Virus record (IMG/VR): IMGVR_UViG_3300036791_000892 | Location: 1 to 64,000 of that record | Source of the DNA: a virus | Direction: 5' to 3' (one strand) | DNA: 64,000 bases | Shown: positions 1 to 9,135 of the stretch, in pieces | How the letters are laid out: the number at the start of each line of letters is the position of its first letter | How positions within the stretch are numbered: position 1 is the stretch's first letter | The notes under the pieces: generated by a model | What the model was told of the DNA's origin: nothing | Database searches by the model: none | Seen by the model: the letters and a program-made list of their open reading frames with translations, nothing else | Made by a program: the position numbers and the translations under genes

Positions 1-105
1 GGTGACAGTTCCCTCTCCGGACTTCTTCGCATCTTCTGGAGACTTCGGAGCTTTTGTAGCTGCGGAGGCAAAAGGCGTTTGTTCCTGTTGTTTTTCGTCA
101 ACCAT
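1..105 (-). CDS. Unidentified virion-region protein, N-terminal 35 residues (partial)
   Basis: The reading frame starts at ATG 105, with a GAGGAG ribosome site just upstream (minus strand), and runs off the left edge. It begins MVDEKQQEQ and continues as a Lys/Ser/Pro/Ala-rich, probably disordered stretch. It lies directly downstream of the major capsid gene in the same transcription direction, so it is probably a minor structural or head-completion protein. The visible part has no diagnostic motif. Confidence 0.6.
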   Translation of the reverse strand, partial: MVDEKQQEQTPFASAATKAPKSPEDAKKSGEGTVT

Positions 106-160
106 TTCTAATCTCCTCACATTCTTTAGAGCTTTTGTGAAGTTGTTGTTCAAGATAACA

Positions 161-1234
161 TCAGATCATGTCAAAGTAGCCCATGGTCTCCGGGTATACA
201 ACCTCGAGCACACCGAGCTTGCAGAAATAGGTGCACTTCTGATAGATACTTTCGTACTGAAGAGGAGTACGATTCAGAAGAGTCATGGGGAAACGGACAT
301 ATTCTTGATTCTTTGTGTAAACGGCCATGCGATCGTTGGTACCGAGGGTTCCAATGGTACCACCAGCACCGGCGCCAATTGCCCACTTCACTGGAAAGAT
401 CTCAAGACGGCCCTGACCGGATGAGACTAGAATGTTGTTCTCAAGCAGGTACTTGAGAAGTGATTGGTTACCAGCTGTACTGACAATCGTGGAGCTGAGA
501 TATCCGAATTGTGCAGGTGGAATGAGAATGCGGTTAGGCATCACTTTCCACGCGCTTGCTGCCCACACGGCAGTGATTCCGTTGTTGACGTCCGCAAGAA
601 TCTCATTCGGAGTTTTTGTGCTTATCCACTTTGTGGGGTTGCCGGCCGAAGCACTGGCGGCGACGTTCGTTGCTGTAACGCCAGTGGCATTCATGAGTCC
701 GGTATCACCGAATTGTGAGTCGCCGGCGTAGACCTGTTCATCGATATCCATGTCATGCTTCATCAGCAAGGCATTGTATTTTTGCTGGTCAACCGGTCGT
801 CCGACTCTGATGGACGATTCGAGTTCCAGGATAGTGTATTTGAGCTCGATGGCCCATGGCCGCAATGGATGGGGAATCTTACCCAGATCAAGTCCAACGC
901 CCGTGATCTGGTCAGTATTCTTGCCGATCCACGACTTGCCTGTGAGGATACCATTGCCAGTTCCCAGTCCTCCTGCGGAAGCGTAAGTCGAAAGCATGAA
1001 GCTGGTTACTTCATCGCCAATCGTCACATCTTCACGAAGGTCTATGTCTCGACCCCAACTGGTCATAACCAAGGGTTCGTGGAGTTTCATGTCGAGACGT
1101 TCAAGCTCACCCACGAGGAAAGCACCTGTCGAGTCAACAGTTTTTCCGTCGTGAGTTGTGTAGGTATGGGGAAGCCGTTTTCCCTGTGCATTCCCCTGCT
1201 CATCAAAACTCATCTGACGATCAAAGGTTAACAT
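161..1234 (-). CDS. Major capsid protein (DUF2184-type)
   Basis: This 357-residue protein resembles the Major_capsid/DUF2184 family (PF09950) found in contractile phages with a DUF1073 portal and DUF2213 protein. Features seen are an N-arm with acidic and Asp-Arg stretches, a central YAGD loop near residue 167, and a C-terminal beta-rich half ending in a VYPETMGY segment. It should form the icosahedral shell. The start at 1234 follows an AAGGAGAA ribosome site. It is the last complete gene of the capsid block, after the cement protein, the usual order for this virion type. No internal cleavage site is evident by eye. Confidence 0.82.
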   Translation of the reverse strand: MLTFDRQMSFDEQGNAQGKRLPHTYTTHDGKTVDSTGAFLVGELERLDMKLHEPLVMTSWGRDIDLREDVTIGDEVTSFMLSTYASAGGLGTGNGILTGKSWIGKNTDQITGVGLDLGKIPHPLRPWAIELKYTILELESSIRVGRPVDQQKYNALLMKHDMDIDEQVYAGDSQFGDTGLMNATGVTATNVAASASAGNPTKWISTKTPNEILADVNNGITAVWAASAWKVMPNRILIPPAQFGYLSSTIVSTAGNQSLLKYLLENNILVSSGQGRLEIFPVKWAIGAGAGGTIGTLGTNDRMAVYTKNQEYVRFPMTLLNRTPLQYESIYQKCTYFCKLGVLEVVYPETMGYFDMI

Positions 1235-1280
1235 ATTCAGTTCTCCTTGTTCAAAATTGGTTAGTTATGCTAACCTTTGT

Positions 1281-1877
1281 TTATCCGTTAAAACAGAGCT
1301 CAGCGATTCCGTTGGCATCAGCGGAACCGTTCCAAGTGGTCTTAGCATCGAGAGCGATGGTTGAAGTGCCGCCGGATGCCGACTCAAACCCGCCTTGAAC
1401 ATGAGATCCGCCGGATGCCGCAATCCACACCCAGACCGCGCCACCTTTGGCAACTGCGACAGATCCGGAAACTTTCACCATGATATAACCAGACCGCAGA
1501 ATATCAATGGCACCAGGTTGTGGAGCGACAGGACCGAATCCCTGATTGGACAGTGAACCAAACAAAACTGCGCTGTTAGGACTGATCGGATAGGGCCGGA
1601 CGGTAACTCCGTAGATTGCAGTTAAAGCGGTGTCAGTGGCAAGCATCTGGCGAACAGACTGAGTCGATGCAACAGCTACCACACCCAGACCGTATGCTGC
1701 CGGAGGATTGGTTGGATCAGTATTGCAAGGTTCGATGGAAGCGGGATGAGTACGGTTAACATCACCGATAAAGCCTGCTCCCATACGGAACTGGAATGCA
1801 ACATCATGAGTCCGCTGCCGACCAACAAAATGACCTGCCGGATGACGGCGGAAAAGACTAAGGAAATGTTTGAACAT
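1281..1877 (-). CDS. Capsid cement / decoration protein
   Basis: A 198-residue beta-rich, Gly/Ala/Thr-rich protein. It contains a GAGFIGDVNRTHPASIEP-like segment near residues 33-50 that recalls the phage structural cement protein Gp24 family, whose genes sit just before DUF2184 capsid genes. It probably binds the capsid exterior or subunit junctions and stabilises the shell. The start at 1877 has an AAGGAGAA ribosome site. Identification rests on position plus this motif, so the family name is likely rather than certain. Confidence 0.62.
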   Translation of the reverse strand: MFKHFLSLFRRHPAGHFVGRQRTHDVAFQFRMGAGFIGDVNRTHPASIEPCNTDPTNPPAAYGLGVVAVASTQSVRQMLATDTALTAIYGVTVRPYPISPNSAVLFGSLSNQGFGPVAPQPGAIDILRSGYIMVKVSGSVAVAKGGAVWVWIAASGGSHVQGGFESASGGTSTIALDAKTTWNGSADANGIAELCFNG

Positions 1878-1933
1878 AGAGTTCTCCTTTTTAGTTAATG
1901 CCGCAATGACGGCAGGTTAGAGAAAACTGATCT

Positions 1934-3328
1934 CTACCACTTACGTTCGCGGTTCCTCTTATTCACGTCGGCGATAGATGTTTTGTTAGTTCCGGCCGCC
2001 GCAGCTAAATCGACGGAACCACTGGCAGCAGACGCCTTGTTATTCGCTGCTTTCTTCAAAGCACCAACAGCGAAGAACAGGGAACGCAGTGGAGAGCAAT
2101 CCATAGTCTTGATTTCCGATTCACTCAGAACTCGTCCGCCACGAGCTTGCTTGATGAGATCCGCGGTCTCGGCATCTTTCGATGCCAGTTGTAAACTCTT
2201 GCGCCTCAACCCACAGACAACCTCTACCGTGTCGCCGGGCTTCGCCGCCTTGTCAAAGGTAGGAATGTGGATACCCGGTGAAATGATTTCAGCCAGAGCC
2301 ACGGTGTCATTGAAATTACCTTCAAGCATCACGGAATCCTTGGATCCCTTTGCTTTCGGTTCTTCATCAGAGACAGAAGCGTCATCGGTCTCTTCATCTT
2401 CTTTCTTATCTTCTTTTTTCTTCTCGTCTTTCTTATCTGTGCTGTTTGCCACGGCGCCGGAAACTGCGTCGTTCAAAGTTTTCTTGAAGTCTGCACCATC
2501 GAAATATTTCTTGATACTGGCATCAACAGCGGTCTGGATGTCGGCGTCCTGGGTTTTTTCCAGCTCTTTCATACGAGTTTCGAGATTGCAGAATGAGGTA
2601 TCCAAACACTTCTCATCGTATTTTCCAAGATCGCCATCAACATGAATCACACCGCCAGAATCATCTTGAGTTGTCAGCATGGAGTTCAGCGCATTGTTTA
2701 AACCCGACTCATCGCGGTTCTTAAATGCCTCTGAAGCTCTCGCCTTGAGTTCTTTAAAAGTAATGGTCATTGAACCTCCCTGACATGCTTTTGAGGCATT
2801 GTCCTGAATAGCGCAGCGTGAACCGCATCTGCCAGATCTTACCAACGCTACGTGGTTTCCGATGATGTTTACCTGGCGGCCTTTCCCAGGTTCAAATTGG
2901 ATATAATCATTATCATACCCAGAACTGACTTCTCTCTTTCCGTTCAAAACTTCTTCAATGATTACCGAGTCAGTGAGTACAAGATCGGCAATCATGTAGT
3001 CAGACATGTCACCCGTTCCTCTACGAGGATTCTGCACGTAACCCATGGCAACGCTACGCCAATTGTTTACGTCCACTCCATTCGTAGGATGGTCATTCGT
3101 TACAGGCTTTCCATTAAAGCTCGTTAAAGTAGCTTCACTGAAAAGTTCTACTTCTTCTCTATCGATGTAGGCTACTCCATCATAGCCTGTCTGGACGGGA
3201 GTTTCACCCGGCCCGTACATCATTGTCCCCACACGACCGATGGGAACATCCAGACACACTAAAAATCCTTCAGGGGTCAGATACCTGCTAGGACCTATCT
3301 TTTCGGTAGCGAAGTAACGAGGTTTCAT
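1934..3328 (-). CDS. DUF2213 protein, probable capsid maturation protease/scaffold
   Basis: This 464-residue protein opens with a DUF2213-like domain (about residues 1-190), including the TNDHP segment and a conserved GNHVALV block followed by a Cys-containing GRCG stretch. The middle third (about 270-330) is Lys/Glu/Asp-rich and predicted disordered, as in scaffold-like tails. The C-terminal region is helical with DUF2213-associated repeats. In related phages this gene lies between the head morphogenesis and capsid genes and is thought to act in procapsid assembly or processing. The start overlaps the end of the preceding small gene by 4 bp, indicating translational coupling. Confidence 0.75.
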   Translation of the reverse strand: MKPRYFATEKIGPSRYLTPEGFLVCLDVPIGRVGTMMYGPGETPVQTGYDGVAYIDREEVELFSEATLTSFNGKPVTNDHPTNGVDVNNWRSVAMGYVQNPRRGTGDMSDYMIADLVLTDSVIIEEVLNGKREVSSGYDNDYIQFEPGKGRQVNIIGNHVALVRSGRCGSRCAIQDNASKACQGGSMTITFKELKARASEAFKNRDESGLNNALNSMLTTQDDSGGVIHVDGDLGKYDEKCLDTSFCNLETRMKELEKTQDADIQTAVDASIKKYFDGADFKKTLNDAVSGAVANSTDKKDEKKKEDKKEDEETDDASVSDEEPKAKGSKDSVMLEGNFNDTVALAEIISPGIHIPTFDKAAKPGDTVEVVCGLRRKSLQLASKDAETADLIKQARGGRVLSESEIKTMDCSPLRSLFFAVGALKKAANNKASAASGSVDLAAAAGTNKTSIADVNKRNRERKW

Positions 3329-3528
3329 TTCTTCGGATAAAGCTCCCGATGATCCTTGTTGATGTCAGCTAGAGTCTTGTCATTGACAGGAAAATAGCTG
3401 GCATTGTTGCTCTTACCAGCCTTCTTCATGGCAATGGCTACAGCCTGTTCTTGTGGGTGTCCGGACTTAACAAGTTCGGCAATGTTTTCACTGATAACTT
3501 CCTTGCTCGATCCCTCTTGCAATGGCAT
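3325..3528 (-). CDS. Small conserved phage protein in the head operon
   Basis: A 67-residue protein beginning [19 protein letters not shown], with the pattern [17 protein letters not shown]. This short type is common in tailed phages next to head morphogenesis or capsid genes; its function is unknown. The gene overlaps the head morphogenesis gene upstream by 41 bp and the DUF2213 gene downstream by 4 bp, so all three are probably translated from one message. Confidence 0.7.
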   Translation of the reverse strand: MPLQEGSSKEVISENIAELVKSGHPQEQAVAIAMKKAGKSNNASYFPVNDKTLADINKDHRELYPKK

Positions 3529-4267
3529 AGTGACCTCCGATCACGTCTGGCAAAATTGGTTCCGGCCAACAGCGACACAGATAGATAGCTCCAGCATGAG
3601 CTCTCTGGCCGTTATCACCGGATACTGGCGGACTACCCCACAAGATAACCTGGCCTTCCAGCTCTCTATGGAGCTGTCTGACATTTGTATCCAATCGAGT
3701 GCGCCATATATAAGATGTGCTCCCTACTGACTCTGCTCGAGTTTCCGTGACCAGCGAGGAGGCCCTTCTTGCCGAGGTGATGGCAAGGAAGTTTGACCTC
3801 CCCATAGCCACGGAGCCAGTACGGAGGATCTCATCAGTATAGTCAATTCCTTCAGAAAACATCCTCTGGGCATATCCCGAAACTCTATTATAAGCCTCAA
3901 GAGGTATTCCAGTAATTAAATCAACCTGTTCACTGAGAAGATTACGTAGAACAATATCAGTATGAAGCAGACGGGGACGAAGCTCATGACCTACAGAACG
4001 CCCAAGGTCAGTCCATGCTTTCAGATCCCGATTGGAAACATCAAGATGCATCTTCTGAGTAATTGACAGAGCCCAAGGACGCAGAGCGTCGGAATACTGG
4101 CGCATTACCTCATGAAGTCTCGGCAGGTTTCTCAGAGATACCGGCATCATGCCTTTGATGAGACTGTCCACCTGTTCTGCTACTGAGACCAGTGTTCTCC
4201 TGTATTGATTTTCAGCCAGCCCAGTGTGGCGGAATCTTTCTCGAACTAAGCGTCGTTCCTGTATCAT
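3488..4267 (-). CDS. Head morphogenesis protein (Mu gpF / SPP1 gp7-like)
   Basis: A 259-residue protein. Its C-terminal third carries the signature of the phage head morphogenesis family (PF04233): a DTNVRQLH segment, a WGSPP turn and a final CRCWPEP motif near residue 235. Members are minor head proteins packed with the portal and needed for procapsid assembly. The N-terminal half is helical and lacks a clear signature. It sits between the portal-side genes and the DUF2213 gene as expected. The upstream gap holds a perfect 11-bp stem-loop (4278-4310). Confidence 0.78.
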   Translation of the reverse strand: MIQERRLVRERFRHTGLAENQYRRTLVSVAEQVDSLIKGMMPVSLRNLPRLHEVMRQYSDALRPWALSITQKMHLDVSNRDLKAWTDLGRSVGHELRPRLLHTDIVLRNLLSEQVDLITGIPLEAYNRVSGYAQRMFSEGIDYTDEILRTGSVAMGRSNFLAITSARRASSLVTETRAESVGSTSYIWRTRLDTNVRQLHRELEGQVILWGSPPVSGDNGQRAHAGAIYLCRCWPEPILPDVIGGHYAIARGIEQGSYQ

Positions 4268-4277
4268 AAACTTGTTG

Positions 4278-4310
4278 CCCGGGACTAGATAGAAGGATTC
4301 TAGTCCCGGG
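4278..4310 (-). terminator. Perfect 11-bp stem-loop between head genes
   Basis: Arms CCCGGGACTAG (4278-4288) and CTAGTCCCGGG (4300-4310) enclose an 11-nt loop. It lies downstream of the 4363-4659 gene in the transcription direction. No U-tract follows, so it may be a Rho-independent-like pause, a processing or stability element, or an attenuator rather than a full terminator. Confidence 0.55.
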
Positions 4311-4362
4311 TGTCTCCGCTATTCAACCGAGAGAGGAAAGGTAGCAACCTCGAGCGGAGATT

Positions 4363-4659
4363 TCACTCCTTTTCCTTCTTTTCCTTCTTCCCCTTTTTCT
4401 CTTCCTTTCCCTCTTTTTCTTTCTTTTCTTTCTCCTCAAATGGATGAACGGCTGTCACAATTCCATCTGTCACCACTATGGAGTTCTGCCCGGGAGCTTG
4501 AACCATAAGGATTGCTTCAGAACCATCTCCATTCTGAGCGATTGAGGCCAGGTTGGTATTGGTGACCGACCACTTCACATTGGGCCCTGGCTGGAGGCTT
4601 ACCGGGTTTCCCTGTGCATCTTCATTCATGTCTGAGAGCTTAATAGTGTGATTACTCAT
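4363..4659 (-). CDS. Small Ig-like domain protein with a Lys/Glu tail
   Basis: A 98-residue protein. Residues 1-70 look like a small bacterial Ig-like (Big_2) fold: a WSVTNTNLASI strand pair, then a hydrophobic beta segment ending in VTDGIVTAV. The last about 25 residues are almost wholly Lys and Glu. Small Ig-like proteins in head operons are often capsid decorations, but nothing here proves that. The message continues from the secreted-type protein upstream. Confidence 0.6.
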   Translation of the reverse strand: MSNHTIKLSDMNEDAQGNPVSLQPGPNVKWSVTNTNLASIAQNGDGSEAILMVQAPGQNSIVVTDGIVTAVHPFEEKEKKEKEGKEEKKGKKEKKEKE

Positions 4660-4668
4660 TTTTTCTCC

Positions 4669-5112
4669 TCAATCGTGTATGCCAACACAGTTAACAGTTG
4701 CCACGTTGGCATTAACATTTGCTCCGTAGTTGCCTACGGTGACGATCATTGTAGTTGGGAACTTACTTCCTGTTTCTTCAACGACCATGGAACCACTGGT
4801 ACTGTCCAGAGTACAGACAGCACTGTAGAGACCGTCAACAAAAGGGGTAGGCCAATTTATTGTTGTACTGCAAGTGCCATAGGTTATTGCCGGAGTAGTA
4901 CAGGTTAGCTGCCTGACGTGCTGGAAACCCTTCCCAGGAGGTACACCGGTATTGATCCTTAGAGTAGTTACAGCGGCACTGCTCGGAGTCGTAGCGCCAA
5001 GTGATGTGCTGTCAACTGTGCTGTTTACCATCACTACGCTGGTTAATCTGGTAACTCCCCAGGACAGGATACACACGGCGAGAAAGAAAGCGATAATCTT
5101 TAGAGTCTTCAT
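4669..5112 (-). CDS. Hypothetical protein with N-terminal signal/anchor
   Basis: This 147-residue protein starts MKTLKIIAFFLAVCILSWGV, a short basic end plus a hydrophobic helix typical of a signal peptide or membrane anchor. The rest is Thr/Val-rich, beta-type, with several Cys (residues near 69, 79, 100, 143) that could form disulphides. A secretion-type signal is unusual inside a head gene cluster. It may act at the host envelope (for example superinfection exclusion) or be a modified surface protein. No family is recognised. Confidence 0.6.
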   Translation of the reverse strand: MKTLKIIAFFLAVCILSWGVTRLTSVVMVNSTVDSTSLGATTPSSAAVTTLRINTGVPPGKGFQHVRQLTCTTPAITYGTCSTTINWPTPFVDGLYSAVCTLDSTSGSMVVEETGSKFPTTMIVTVGNYGANVNANVATVNCVGIHD

Positions 5113-5127
5113 ATTTTATTTTCTCCT

Positions 5128-7092
5128 TCAAGAAGGCCGAGTAACCTGACCCTGAATATCTCCCACAGCATGTTGCAAATCAGCCTTGGTAATCCACGCT
5201 TTAAACTGATCTACTGACATAGATGTTACGGCACCGATACGTGCTGGTCCAGAACCATCGCTCCAGCTCTTGATGTAAGCAGCCAGAGCAGCATCCTGAC
5301 TGTCAAAACCCAACATTACCTTATGCTCATCAAAGTGGGCAGGACTGAGACTCAGCTGGTCAATAACAAATACGTAGGGGCTGGAGGGATCAGGCCCGAG
5401 GTAAGCGTCAAGCTGATCCCCATCAGCCCCGGTATGGGCACGAATATACCCATAATCTACAGGCATAACACTTTCCCAATCTTTACCTCGTCTTACACTT
5501 CCTGCGGGATTTTCAATGACCATATATAAGCCGGTGTGCCAAGCCAGTGTTGAGGCTGAGCTATCTTGCGTGGGGCCATTCTGTGTGGGCTTGCCATTCG
5601 ACTTAGTTCCTCGCGTTCCCCACTCACCACGTCCCCATGATGGATCGTTGACTCCTGCTTCACGACCCTCAGGGACTTCAGTACCAGCCTTGATAGCAGC
5701 GACCTGTACAGGTACAGGCAGCGGAGGTAGATCGTATTCAGCATTACGAATCTCTTCATCGCTGATGCTCTCAAACCTGCCAGTAGTATATGATGACGCG
5801 CGAAGTTCCTTCAGTGAATCCTGGCGATTGATAATACCAGCCTCATGAGCCTCACGTGTTGTCCTCTCATCTTTGGATGCAATCTCTGACTTCTCCGTGT
5901 CCGTAAGCTGCCATAGAGGCTTGAAGTCAATGACAAACCCATCAGGTATGCTGATGCCCAGAGATTGAGCTGTAGCACGGAACATAGCTGTCATAGGTAT
6001 GGTGAGGTCTGAAACCTGTCTCTGTCGGATGCCATCATAATATGTACGCAGATCACTTTCCCCGCTGGCATTCAGTCCTGTGGGGCTCTGACCAAGCAGC
6101 CGGACCAGCGGTATCTGTAAAGCTCCAGAAAGCTGCTGCCCCAGCTGGAGAAGCAACTCAGCGATTCCACTGAAGGCGTTGTGAACATGTCCCTCGAACT
6201 TGTCCTTGGCATCCAGCAGCGTGACACCTTCAATACTCTGAAATCGCCGCATCATGTCTACGTATTTGGTGAGACCGTCTAACGCTTTTCCTCCCTGTGA
6301 TGCGATAGTCCTCAAACCCTCGATAGAGTAGGTACGGATGTAAGCCTTGTAGACGAGTTGTGATGCGCCTGTTGTTGCGCTGTCGTAAGCAATCATCCTA
6401 TCGTAGATACGCTCCAGGACCGACAGACCCCACAGGTTTTCTGTGACTGACTGGTTAAACGGAAGTTCAATTCCCACAAGACGGAGGCAACGGGTGTGGT
6501 GTATCTTCATGCCGCGATATGCCTGTGCTGTGCTCATGATCTTGTAATACTTAGGCAGCCCCATCTCAGGACCGAGCTCAGTGATAAGATCATTAAAGCT
6601 AGGCTCGATCTGCCAGCGGTCCAGTACCATTAAACCCCTGAACTGGTCTTTACCGACACTCTGCAAGCGGAATGGTGTCTGTGGGTCCTGACCATCAATC
6701 AGTATTACTCCGATAGCACCACCATACAGACGGCTCCATTTTATTGTCTGGTTTACTTTTTTCCACAGCTTCAGACGGACAAATTCTTCATGTATCTTCT
6801 CAGCGTCGGACGATGGAAGCCTCCCGCGGATATCGATTCCAGCACGGGTCATGTCGTCAGCTACTAAGTCAATGGCTACGCCGCCAAGCCATGATCCTCG
6901 GTGAATCCATTCAAGCATCTGCCTCTGGCGAGTGATGGGATTAAAACCGTATGAACCACCGGTAGTAATATTGTCGTTTCCCAAGCCCATCTTAGCGATG
7001 AAGTTCGTGAATGAGTCTGCCGAACGGGCCAAAGCCTTCTTCTCTGCTGAGGATGCAGATCTCATTGCTTGTTTTATTGACAACTTTGACAT
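5128..7092 (-). CDS. Portal protein (DUF1073) fused to a C-terminal inorganic-pyrophosphatase-like domain
   Basis: A 654-residue protein. Residues about 40-440 match the DUF1073 phage portal family (PF06381), with the ITRQRQMLEWIHRGSWL and SRLYGGAI segments and the QSPTGLNASGESD motif near residue 340. The portal forms the dodecameric DNA channel at one capsid vertex. After a Pro/Gly linker, residues about 530-640 carry a second domain with a YGYIRAHTGADGDQLDAYLGP motif, a VIDQ strand and an FDEHKVMLGF motif. That is the pattern of the InPase domain (PF18823) appended to some phage structural proteins. The role of the second domain is not known. A promoter-like TTGACA-17-TATATC lies just upstream. 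Confidence 0.85.
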   Translation of the reverse strand: MSKLSIKQAMRSASSAEKKALARSADSFTNFIAKMGLGNDNITTGGSYGFNPITRQRQMLEWIHRGSWLGGVAIDLVADDMTRAGIDIRGRLPSSDAEKIHEEFVRLKLWKKVNQTIKWSRLYGGAIGVILIDGQDPQTPFRLQSVGKDQFRGLMVLDRWQIEPSFNDLITELGPEMGLPKYYKIMSTAQAYRGMKIHHTRCLRLVGIELPFNQSVTENLWGLSVLERIYDRMIAYDSATTGASQLVYKAYIRTYSIEGLRTIASQGGKALDGLTKYVDMMRRFQSIEGVTLLDAKDKFEGHVHNAFSGIAELLLQLGQQLSGALQIPLVRLLGQSPTGLNASGESDLRTYYDGIRQRQVSDLTIPMTAMFRATAQSLGISIPDGFVIDFKPLWQLTDTEKSEIASKDERTTREAHEAGIINRQDSLKELRASSYTTGRFESISDEEIRNAEYDLPPLPVPVQVAAIKAGTEVPEGREAGVNDPSWGRGEWGTRGTKSNGKPTQNGPTQDSSASTLAWHTGLYMVIENPAGSVRRGKDWESVMPVDYGYIRAHTGADGDQLDAYLGPDPSSPYVFVIDQLSLSPAHFDEHKVMLGFDSQDAALAAYIKSWSDGSGPARIGAVTSMSVDQFKAWITKADLQHAVGDIQGQVTRPS

Positions 7093-7101
7093 CCCTGAAA
7101 T

Positions 7102-7130
7102 GATATACCATGAGCTGGGTGCCTTGTCAA
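7102..7130 (-). promoter_or_regulatory. Promoter-like site upstream of the portal gene
   Basis: On the minus strand, TTGACA (7130-7125), a 17-bp spacer and TATATC (7107-7102) are followed after 9 nt by the portal ATG. The arrangement resembles the near-leaderless promoters elsewhere, but the -10 box is weaker. Confidence 0.45.
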
Positions 7131-7228
7131 GCTAAGATGAGAAATCCTACGGTGATATGAAATCCTACGTGTGATGTGGGATAATGTGGGAGTATGATGA
7201 TGGGAGTGTAACTTAAGTTACGTGTGGT

Positions 7229-8515
7229 TTATTGTGATAAGCGTTCCCACTGTGCCAATTCGCCGCGCTGCATGATGAACAGGTCATGCGCGTAGCGTAC
7301 TGAGTCCCACCCGTGATTGTGTCTGTCTTGGATGATAGGCAGCACTTCTCCTGTGACCCGATCGACCTTATACGAATACAACCGTGCCTCTTCCTGCATA
7401 TGCTTGCATGATGCGTGAATATGGATCTGGCGAAACGCCTTGAGATGCGCGATACCATCTTCCACTGAGCCCGGCCATTTTTCGCTTGGGGTGATATTAA
7501 ACCCGCGTTTAGCCAGGTAGCTGATGGACTCCGGCCGGGATGAGTCAGCGTGTATGGGCCAGGTCTTTGCCGTATGAATGCCGTGTGCGGAACTCTCTCC
7601 TGGGTTAGCATTAGGATCTCCCTCGTTGATAAAACTCTCATAATCATCAATCTCAATGTTAAAGCCAAAAATCTCACGGTCTATCCACAAATCCTCGTCC
7701 GGAGGCTCACCCGTAGTATAGCTGCGCGTGAGCGCCATAGGATCATTAGCAAAACCAAAATCCAGTCCATGACGGAACAGCGGTGATGATGTGATAGTAA
7801 GATTATTGAGTGAGGATGGGTCTGGTGTAGTCCAGGTTTCAATCACGTAGCGATTCTTGAAGATGACTGAGCTGCCAATCTTACGTGTGTTTCCTTCCCA
7901 CACATGTTCGTAGGCTTCAGGGTCGATGGAGAGCATGTAAACACGTTCTTTTTCCAGTGTCGGGGGAAACCATGGATTGCGGTCCCAATTGACCTTAAGA
8001 ATATCTGTATCTGGAGGGGTATTTACTACAAAACGCTGGTAGGTATCATCAGTCTCCTCCAGAGGATTGAATGAGACCCAAATCTCTGAGCCGGTTTTTC
8101 GTATCGTCGGTATCAGTACTTCCCACGAGGATGATGATACAAGCTGGGCTTCTTCAACCCAGCAGATGTCGATAGCCTCTGTGGACTTAATCTCATTAAA
8201 ATTATGGCGGAGACCCTTGAAAATGAATTCGGTACCTGTGAGGCGATGTGTAATGGAAGTCTTGGTGACATCAAACCATTGGGATAATTGGAGAAGGTCT
8301 ATCATGTCAACCAGGAGGCGGTGGACTGAATCTTTGATCGATGTTTGTAATTCGCGTGCACACAGGATACGGAGGCGTTTTTCGGTAGCTAGGATGAGCA
8401 GAGCTCTCGCAAATGACCAGCTCTTAAGTCCACCCCTGCCACCATAGCGCACCTTGTAGCGCATGGGACGAAAGAGACCAGCATACTCCGGAGTAAACTG
8501 CGCATTAATCTGCAT
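7229..8515 (-). CDS. terL: Terminase large subunit
   Basis: A 428-residue terminase of the Terminase_3/PBSX-like type, which cuts and pumps concatemeric DNA into the prohead. Visible parts are a Walker A variant GGRGGLKS (residues 25-32), Walker B IDICWVEEAQ (about 115-124), a coupling region FNPLEE, and the start of the RNase H-like nuclease LDFGFANDP near residue 260. The length is normal. The ATG at 8515 lies 6 nt after a TACAAT -10 box, so its own message should be leaderless. The small terminase is not adjacent: about 5.6 kb of small early genes on the other strand separate them. Confidence 0.92.
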   Translation of the reverse strand: MQINAQFTPEYAGLFRPMRYKVRYGGRGGLKSWSFARALLILATEKRLRILCARELQTSIKDSVHRLLVDMIDLLQLSQWFDVTKTSITHRLTGTEFIFKGLRHNFNEIKSTEAIDICWVEEAQLVSSSSWEVLIPTIRKTGSEIWVSFNPLEETDDTYQRFVVNTPPDTDILKVNWDRNPWFPPTLEKERVYMLSIDPEAYEHVWEGNTRKIGSSVIFKNRYVIETWTTPDPSSLNNLTITSSPLFRHGLDFGFANDPMALTRSYTTGEPPDEDLWIDREIFGFNIEIDDYESFINEGDPNANPGESSAHGIHTAKTWPIHADSSRPESISYLAKRGFNITPSEKWPGSVEDGIAHLKAFRQIHIHASCKHMQEEARLYSYKVDRVTGEVLPIIQDRHNHGWDSVRYAHDLFIMQRGELAQWERLSQ

Positions 8516-8521
8516 TAGGGA

Positions 8522-8551
8522 ATTGTATCAGAGGCTATGCCGCTCAGTCAA
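8522..8551 (-). promoter_or_regulatory. Leaderless promoter for large terminase
   Basis: Minus strand: TTGACT (8551-8546), an 18-bp spacer, TACAAT (8527-8522), then 6 nt and the terminase ATG. This is the same geometry as the early leaderless promoters, on the opposite strand. Confidence 0.65.
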
Positions 8552-8699
8552 GGCATGGGACGTTTGTAGGAATTTGGGAAAAAAATTTTGGCAACTTCGT
8601 GATTTTACAAAATCCTATCCCTGTATCAGGGCAACCTTGCGGTTGGCCAGAAATAAGAATGCTTCTCCAAGCAATTCAAATACCAAACTGCGAAAAAAA

Positions 8700-8721
8700 T
8701 TCTTATACGAACGTATAAGAA
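8700..8721. promoter_or_regulatory. Palindromic operator-like site 1
   Basis: Perfect arms TTCTTATACG (8700-8709) and CGTATAAGAA (8712-8721) flank an AA centre. The site lies between the divergent terminase and HTH gene promoters. The same half-site recurs singly at many early promoters, suggesting a phage DNA-binding protein. Confidence 0.7.
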
Positions 8722-8737
8722 ATAATTTCTAACCCCC

Positions 8738-8766
8738 TTGACAAAATTCGTATAAGAAATTATTAT
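8738..8766 (+). promoter_or_regulatory. Leaderless promoter with an operator half-site in the spacer
   Basis: TTGACA (8738-8743), 17 bp, TATTAT (8761-8766), then 7 nt to ATG 8774. A reversed operator half-site, TCGTATAAGAA (8748-8758), occupies the spacer, where a bound protein would block RNA polymerase. Confidence 0.8.
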
Positions 8767-8773
8767 CTTATTC

Positions 8774-9052
8774 ATGGACACGCTAGTAAATGACGCAATC
8801 GAAACGAACGATCAAGCCAATTCAGGCACAATAACAATCGAAAAGACATCCAAGCCAGTCAAGACATCCAAGCCAGTCAAGTCTGAAAAGACAATGACGA
8901 CACGCGACATGGCCAAAATTCTTGGCATAACATCCAAGCAATTGCGTCGCATCTTACGCGACACGGACAAGTATGACGACGGCAAATATACGCGCTATTT
9001 GCTGACAAAAAGCGACTTGGATGCTGTCAAGAAAAAAATAGCTGGCAAGTAA
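8774..9052 (+). CDS. Small HTH protein, Lys/Thr-rich N-terminus (paralogue A)
   Basis: A 92-residue protein. Residues 1-40 are Thr/Lys/Ser-rich with a duplicated KTSKPV unit. Residues 41-92 hold a helix-turn-helix-like segment, TTRDMAKILGITSKQLRRILR, followed by a DKYDDGKYTRYLL wing-like stretch. It is clearly paralogous to the proteins at 13750 and 21654. It probably binds DNA. Palindromic operator-like sites lie before and after the gene, so it is a candidate autoregulator. The start is at ATG 8774, 7 nt after the -10 box, with no ribosome site. Confidence 0.8.
   Translation: MDTLVNDAIETNDQANSGTITIEKTSKPVKTSKPVKSEKTMTTRDMAKILGITSKQLRRILRDTDKYDDGKYTRYLLTKSDLDAVKKKIAGK
8843..8878 (+). repeat. 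Two tandem 18-bp repeats inside the HTH gene
   Basis: The unit AAGACATCCAAGCCAGTC is present twice head to tail and encodes the repeated KTSKPV. It probably arose by slippage in the disordered linker. Confidence 0.9.
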
Positions 9053-9063
9053 ATCCAGACACG

Positions 9064-9091
9064 GACGCGCTAGTCATCAAGCTAGCGCGTC
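9064..9091 (+). terminator. Rho-independent-type terminator after HTH gene
   Basis: A 10-bp stem, GACGCGCTAG (9064-9073) with CTAGCGCGTC (9082-9091), has an 8-nt loop and is followed by ATTTT. It sits immediately before the second palindromic operator. Confidence 0.75.
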
Positions 9092-9094
9092 ATT

Positions 9095-9116
9095 TTCTTA
9101 TACGAACGTATAAGAA
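9095..9116. promoter_or_regulatory. Palindromic operator-like site 2
   Basis: Identical to the 8700-8721 palindrome: arms TTCTTATACG and CGTATAAGAA around AA. No good -35/-10 pair lies beside it, so it could act as a roadblock ('stoperator') for transcription entering the downstream membrane-protein genes. Confidence 0.7.
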
Positions 9117-9135
9117 AAAAATTCGAGGAGGTTTT

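Noticed and set aside
1983-2645. 220-aa plus-strand Ser/Phe-rich ORF
   Set aside because: Antisense shadow of the DUF2213 gene.
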